Positions 39,647 to 43,472 of a DNA stretch of 43,472 nucleotides are shown here, piece by piece. Each line of letters starts with the position of its first letter. Position 1 is the first letter of the stretch. Where the stretch lies: the NCBI GenBank assembly GCA_964648115.1, contig CAZYME010000022.1, positions 1 through 43,472 of the forward strand. The letters are read 5' to 3'. The notes under the pieces are model-generated. The model was not told the origin of the DNA. It saw nothing but the letters and a program-made list of their open reading frames with translations, and did no database searches. Source of the stretch: CAZYME01 sp964648115 (lineage in GTDB: Bacteria; Pseudomonadota; Gammaproteobacteria; Legionellales; Legionellaceae). The position numbers were made by a program, and so were the translations under genes.

Positions 39647-40915
39647 ATGACACAATTGATTGATCGACGACAAAATGCAGGCAAAAAAAGTACGGTCAAC
39701 CGACAACGCTTCCTGCGTCGCTACAAAAACCAAATCAAACGTGCTGTATCAGAGGCGGCTGGTCGGCGTAGTATCACCGAAATTGATAAAGGTGAGCAGA
39801 TCACTATTCCTGCCAAAGATATTTCCGAGCCACGATTTTACCACGGCCAAGGCGGTCGAGTTGAGCGGGTTCTCCCTGGTAATGACGAGTTCATAGCTGG
39901 TGATCGCATCAAACGCCCCGGTGGTGAAGGCGGAGAAGGTGGTGGTGGCGGTGATGCCAGCAATAGTGGCGAAGGCGAAGATGACTTTGTCTTTCAGCTC
40001 TCCCGAGAAGAATTCCTAGAATTGTATTTCGAAGATTTAGAACTGCCCGATCTAGTCAGAAAAGAATTAGCACGCATCACTACCCTAAAAACCGTACGCG
40101 CAGGCGTAACAACCAGCGGTATTCCAAGCAATATAAATGTGCCCCGCTCCATGCGCCAAGCCACGGGCCGCAGGGTTGCTTTGGGGGCCCCCTACAAAAA
40201 ACAACTAAAACTCATCCAAGAAGAGTTAATTAACCTACAAGCGCAACCGAATCCGGATCAAACCGAATTATCACGCTTACAAACTGAAACTGAGCGCTTA
40301 AAAAAGAAAATTCTTGCCGTACCCTTCATTGATACGATCGATCTACGCTACAACAATCGTGTGCGCGTGCCCGCCCCATCAACCCAGGCAGTTATGTTTT
40401 GCGTGATGGACGTTTCAGGTTCTATGGATGAACCCAAAAAGGACATTGCCAAACGTTTTTTTATTTTACTTTACCTATTCCTCACCAAAAACTATGACAA
40501 AATTGAATTGGTTTTTATCAGGCATCACACCTCCGCCAAAGAAGTCAGTGAAGAAGACTTCTTTTATTCACGTGAAACAGGTGGAACAGTAGTTTCAAGT
40601 GCGCTTGAATTGTTACACCAGACCATCCAAGCACGCTACCCTGCCCATGCTTGGAATATTTACGTCGCCCAAGCTTCCGACGGCGATAATTGGAATGCCG
40701 ATTCCCCTTATTGCCTGGAATTGCTACAAGAAAAAATTATGCCACTGCTGCAATATTTTGCCTACATTGAAATCATGCCTCGCCATCACCAAAGTTTGTG
40801 GGAGGTTTACCAACAAGTACAAGACGCGTATCCCAATTTTGCCATGGAAAACATTGATAGCGTCGTTGATATTTATCCCGTATTTCGTGAATTATTTAAA
40901 AGGAAAACGGCATGA
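39647..40915 (+). CDS. yeaH: DUF444 protein, von Willebrand A-like (YeaH)
   Basis: A 422-residue cytoplasmic protein always found with prkA. The N-terminus is basic (DRRQNAGKKSTVNRQRFLRRY), followed by a Gly-rich stretch (RPGGEGGEGGGGGDASNSGEGEDDF) and FQLSREEFLELYFEDLELPDL. The C-terminal half is a VWA-like domain with an intact metal-ion site DVSGS at 255-259 (MFCVMDVSGSMDEPKKDIAKRFF), and RETGGTVVSSAL further on supplies the conserved Thr. It is thought to be a partner or substrate of PrkA; its biochemical role is unknown. Its stop overlaps the spoVR start (ATGA). Confidence 0.95.
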   Translation: MTQLIDRRQNAGKKSTVNRQRFLRRYKNQIKRAVSEAAGRRSITEIDKGEQITIPAKDISEPRFYHGQGGRVERVLPGNDEFIAGDRIKRPGGEGGEGGGGGDASNSGEGEDDFVFQLSREEFLELYFEDLELPDLVRKELARITTLKTVRAGVTTSGIPSNINVPRSMRQATGRRVALGAPYKKQLKLIQEELINLQAQPNPDQTELSRLQTETERLKKKILAVPFIDTIDLRYNNRVRVPAPSTQAVMFCVMDVSGSMDEPKKDIAKRFFILLYLFLTKNYDKIELVFIRHHTSAKEVSEEDFFYSRETGGTVVSSALELLHQTIQARYPAHAWNIYVAQASDGDNWNADSPYCLELLQEKIMPLLQYFAYIEIMPRHHQSLWEVYQQVQDAYPNFAMENIDSVVDIYPVFRELFKRKTA

Positions 40916-42426
40916 AAAAAAAACCGCTATCAACTGGTGCCGAGTGGACCTTTGAATTGCTCCAAGATTATGACCGAGAAATCGCTCGCCTAGCGAAAAA
41001 TTTTAAACTTGATACTTACCCCAATCAATTAGAAGTAATTTCAGCCGAACAAATGATGGATTCATACGCCTCAGTAGGCATGCCAATTGGCTATAATCAC
41101 TGGTCGTTTGGCAAACATTTTATGGGCGTAGAAAAAAGTTATCAGCGTGGAGAAATGGGATTGGCTTACGAGCTGGTCATCAACTCCAATCCCTGTATTG
41201 CATACCTCATGGAAGAAAATACCATGGCTATGCAAGCCTTGGTAATAGCACACGCTTGTTATGGCCATAATTCATTTTTTAAAAATAACTATTTATTTAA
41301 AATGTGGACCTCGGCAGACGCAATAATCGATTACCTTGTGTTCGCCAAAAACTATATCAGCGAATGTGAAGAGCGTTATGGGATTGATGAAGTAGAGTCT
41401 CTCTTGGATGCATGTCATGCGCTCATGAATTACGGGGTAGATCGCTATAAGCACCCTACCCCTTTATCTATACAAGAAGAAAAAATACGCCAGCAAAACC
41501 GTGCCATGTATCTGCAAACACAAGTGAATGAATTATGGCGCACCATCCCTCTTAATAAAGCATTAGATGAGCAAGGAACCAAAACCCGCTTCCCTGCTGA
41601 TCCACAAGAAAACATACTTTATTTCCTTGAGAAAAATGCACCGTTACTACAACCTTGGCAACGCGAAGTGGTGCGGATTGTCAGAAAAATTGCCCAATAT
41701 TTTTATCCTCAGGGGCAAACTAAAGTCATGAATGAAGGATGGGCCTGCTTTTGGCATTACACTTTATTACATGCTATGTATGAAGAAAACCTGGTCACTG
41801 ACGAATTTATGTTAGAAGTTCTACAAAATCATACCAGCGTTATCATGCAACCACCTTATAACAGCCCTTATTTTAATGGGATTAATCCCTACACTCTGGG
41901 TTACCACATGATGCAAGATATTAAACGTATTTCAACAGAGCCCACGGAAGAAGACGAGCGTTGGTTTCCCCATCTTGCTAACACAGACTGGCTAACTAAT
42001 TTAGATTACGCCATGCGCAATTTCAAAGATGAGAGTTTCATTGCACAGTATTTATCACCTCATTTAATACGCGAACTTAAATTGTTTCAAATTGTAGATG
42101 ACGACAGACACCCCGAGTTGGTTGTAGGCGCTATTCATGATGAACAAGGTTATCAATTGATCCGTGAAGCCTTATCAAAGCAATATAATTTAAGTAATTT
42201 AGATTTAGACATCCAGATCTACTCAGTCGATTTAGAAGGCGACCGTTCTTTAACGCTGCACTACACCCAACAAAATAGAGTCCCATTAGGGAACACAACT
42301 GCGGATGTATTAAAACATTTGCATAGTTTATGGAAATTTCCGGTGATTTTGAAAGCCGTGGATACAAAAGGCCAAGTAACGGCAGAATACCGCTGCCCAC
42401 CTGCCCCACCGTCTGATGATTCTTAA
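40912..42426 (+). CDS. ycgB: SpoVR family protein (YcgB)
   Basis: A 504-residue protein homologous to Bacillus SpoVR (spore cortex) and E. coli YcgB. Diagnostic stretches are MPIGYNHWSFGKHF, GLAYELVINSNPCIAYLMEENTMAMQALVIAHACYGHNSFFKNNYLF, EGWACFWHYTLLHAMYEE and YNSPYFNGINPYTLGYHMMQDI. The many His and Glu residues in conserved places suggest a metal site, but no activity is proven. ATGA overlap with yeaH shows translational coupling. The space after it (42427-42689) has no gene, only a small palindrome and AT-rich DNA before the last gene. Confidence 0.95.
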   Translation: MKKKPLSTGAEWTFELLQDYDREIARLAKNFKLDTYPNQLEVISAEQMMDSYASVGMPIGYNHWSFGKHFMGVEKSYQRGEMGLAYELVINSNPCIAYLMEENTMAMQALVIAHACYGHNSFFKNNYLFKMWTSADAIIDYLVFAKNYISECEERYGIDEVESLLDACHALMNYGVDRYKHPTPLSIQEEKIRQQNRAMYLQTQVNELWRTIPLNKALDEQGTKTRFPADPQENILYFLEKNAPLLQPWQREVVRIVRKIAQYFYPQGQTKVMNEGWACFWHYTLLHAMYEENLVTDEFMLEVLQNHTSVIMQPPYNSPYFNGINPYTLGYHMMQDIKRISTEPTEEDERWFPHLANTDWLTNLDYAMRNFKDESFIAQYLSPHLIRELKLFQIVDDDRHPELVVGAIHDEQGYQLIREALSKQYNLSNLDLDIQIYSVDLEGDRSLTLHYTQQNRVPLGNTTADVLKHLHSLWKFPVILKAVDTKGQVTAEYRCPPAPPSDDS

Positions 42427-42432
42427 ATTGAC

Positions 42433-42448
42433 GCCTTCGCGCGAAGGC
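42433..42448. repeat. 16-bp perfect palindrome
   Basis: GCCTTCGCGCGAAGGC lies 7 nt after the spoVR stop. It shares CCTTCGCG and GCGAAGGCGGG with the family C repeat at 34491-34579 and is probably a deletion derivative. It could form a hairpin in the 3' end of the operon mRNA, though no T-run follows. Confidence 0.7.
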
Positions 42449-42689
42449 GGGAATGAAATATTTTCATGATATCTATATATCATTCACTATGACTCAACTC
42501 ACATTATTTAAATTGTTTAATTCTTTCAATAACATACCCCAATAAAAAATCGATCCATAAAAAAACCCTTGCCCAAACACCTACCAAATGAACAATTTTA
42601 CTACTAAATACTTACACCCTGCTCAATAAAATGGTAGCATCTTGCCCGATTGTTCAAATTAGCATTTTTAACCCCCCATGGAGAGCGTT

Positions 42690-43472
42690 ATGGCGTTATT
42701 AGATACTCTACAAACCGCGGTGCAAGAGCTGCAAAAAGCTTTAACTAAAGCAGAAAAACAAAAAGCAGATAGAGCTTTGGAAACAGCTAAAACTGCAAAA
42801 GCAGCATATGACAGTGTGCAGAATGCGCAAAAATTAGAAATTCAGGAAGCAAGAAAAACTGGAAATACTGTATTAATAGATCAAGTAAACACAGTTCAAA
42901 CAAATGGATCCGCTTTATACAGCCGCTTAACAGCATTAATAGAAAAACATGCTCCCTCAAAAGAAGCTAGCTCAGCAAGCAGCTCAGAAGACCAAGCTGG
43001 TGCTGCGGAGACCCTCAGTAAAGGCAAAGGTGATCTTAGCCAGGCATTTCGTGCTACTCAAGCATTTATTTCCGAGCTCGAAACTAATATGACAACCCTT
43101 CTCTCCTTAGATGCTGCCGCGCTAGAACTCGAGATTGCAGGATATGAAGATAAGTTAGCAGGAGTAGCCGTAGTTAAAAGTGGATCTCTTAAGGGTAAAG
43201 GGACGTTAGGAAGAACTTTCTCTTTAAAAGGAAAAAGTGATGCCGCTGCTGTTAGCGCAGAACAAGCTGCAGAAAACAAGCTCAAAAACTTGATTCAGAA
43301 GTTGCGAGACAAATATACTGAATTACAAACTGTGGCTGCAGCTCTTCCGATGGTTAATGCTCCTCAAGGTGATGTGCCTCCAGTTGTCGTAGCAGGTGAC
43401 GCTCCTCAAGGTGATGCGCCTCCAGTTGTCGCTGAAGGTGACGCTCCTCAAGGTGATGTGCCTCCAGTTGTC
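42690..43472 (+). CDS. Coiled-coil, Ala/Pro-rich repeat protein, 3' end beyond the window; possible effector
   Basis: The open frame runs without stop from ATG 42690 to the window end (261 codons). GGAGAG precedes the ATG; an in-frame ATG at 42678 is possible. The first 65 residues are a strong coiled-coil rich in Ala, Lys, Gln and Glu (VQELQKALTKAEKQKADRA...). More helical heptad-like segments follow (LETNMTTLLSLDAAALELEIAG and ENKLKNLIQKLRDKYTELQ). A basic KGKGTLGRTFSLKGK patch lies in between. From residue 224 on, 14-residue units APQGDVPPVVVAGD repeat to the edge. No signal peptide, no Cys. No family is recognised. Composition and architecture are reminiscent of Dot/Icm or other secreted host-directed proteins, as inference. 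Confidence 0.8.
   Translation, partial: MALLDTLQTAVQELQKALTKAEKQKADRALETAKTAKAAYDSVQNAQKLEIQEARKTGNTVLIDQVNTVQTNGSALYSRLTALIEKHAPSKEASSASSSEDQAGAAETLSKGKGDLSQAFRATQAFISELETNMTTLLSLDAAALELEIAGYEDKLAGVAVVKSGSLKGKGTLGRTFSLKGKSDAAAVSAEQAAENKLKNLIQKLRDKYTELQTVAAALPMVNAPQGDVPPVVVAGDAPQGDAPPVVAEGDAPQGDVPPVV
43359..43472 (+). repeat. 42-bp in-frame tandem repeat, at least 2.7 copies
   Basis: Units start at 43359, 43401 and 43443 (GCTCCTCAAGGTGATG each time). Each encodes a 14-residue APQGDxPPVVxxGD unit. The array continues past the window edge, so its length is unknown. Confidence 0.95.

Overview
The window looks like a chromosomal segment of a Legionellales-type gammaproteobacterium of moderate GC, perhaps Coxiellaceae or Legionellaceae. 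Housekeeping proteins (transketolase, PepN, EngB, PrkA/YeaH/SpoVR) closely resemble their gammaproteobacterial counterparts. A secreted DotI/IcmL-like protein, a eukaryotic-type protein kinase and several orphan genes with effector-like features point to a lineage with a Dot/Icm (type IVB) secretion system. No dot/icm locus, phage, transposase or CRISPR array is visible. The taxonomic call is an inference.

Layout: 1-400 holds most of a tmRNA gene (minus strand, 3' end cut by the window edge). 0.5-3.1 kb carries glutathione peroxidase and oligopeptidase A (minus). 3.2-4.6 kb is an orphan membrane protein with a short peptide repeat. 4.8-9.0 kb is a tkt-gap-pgk carbon-metabolism operon. 9.2-13.7 kb is one giant VCBS-repeat/RTX type I secretion substrate, probably an adhesin. 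13.9-15.6 kb has a ProQ/FinO RNA chaperone, a Pmp3-like small membrane protein and dapB. 15.9-17.3 kb is a eukaryotic-like kinase, followed by palindromic and tandem repeats. 17.6-20.2 kb is a dodecin-like gene with mmsA-mmsB (valine catabolism). 20.3-22.3 kb has engB diverging from a cytochrome c4 gene, then a dsbA-like gene. 22.5-25.5 kb is an ABC importer (ATPase plus a permease with two fused halves, no binding protein nearby). 25.7-27.5 kb holds a transglutaminase-like protein, an IcmL-like secreted protein and a DUF3592-type membrane protein. 27.7-32.3 kb is the glycine cleavage operon gcvT-gcvH-gcvPA-(YciI-like)-gcvPB. 32.5-37.2 kb on the minus strand is pepN, aroE and a secreted bicupin. 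37.5-42.4 kb is the prkA-yeaH-spoVR stress module. 42.7 kb to the end is the 5' part of a coiled-coil, Ala/Pro-rich repeat protein.

Two themes stand out. First, core metabolic operons are interleaved with single orphan genes that look like host-interaction proteins: the kinase, the transglutaminase-like protein, the STPREE-repeat membrane protein and the coiled-coil repeat protein. Second, the intergenic spaces are full of small palindromic repeat families. One family lies just 3' of genes and, in every copy seen, in the same orientation as the upstream gene. Several annotated-looking 5' extensions (gpx, aroE, engB, the IcmL-like gene, the DUF3592 gene, the VCBS gene) are artefacts of repeats, promoters or upstream codons, and the starts given here correct them.
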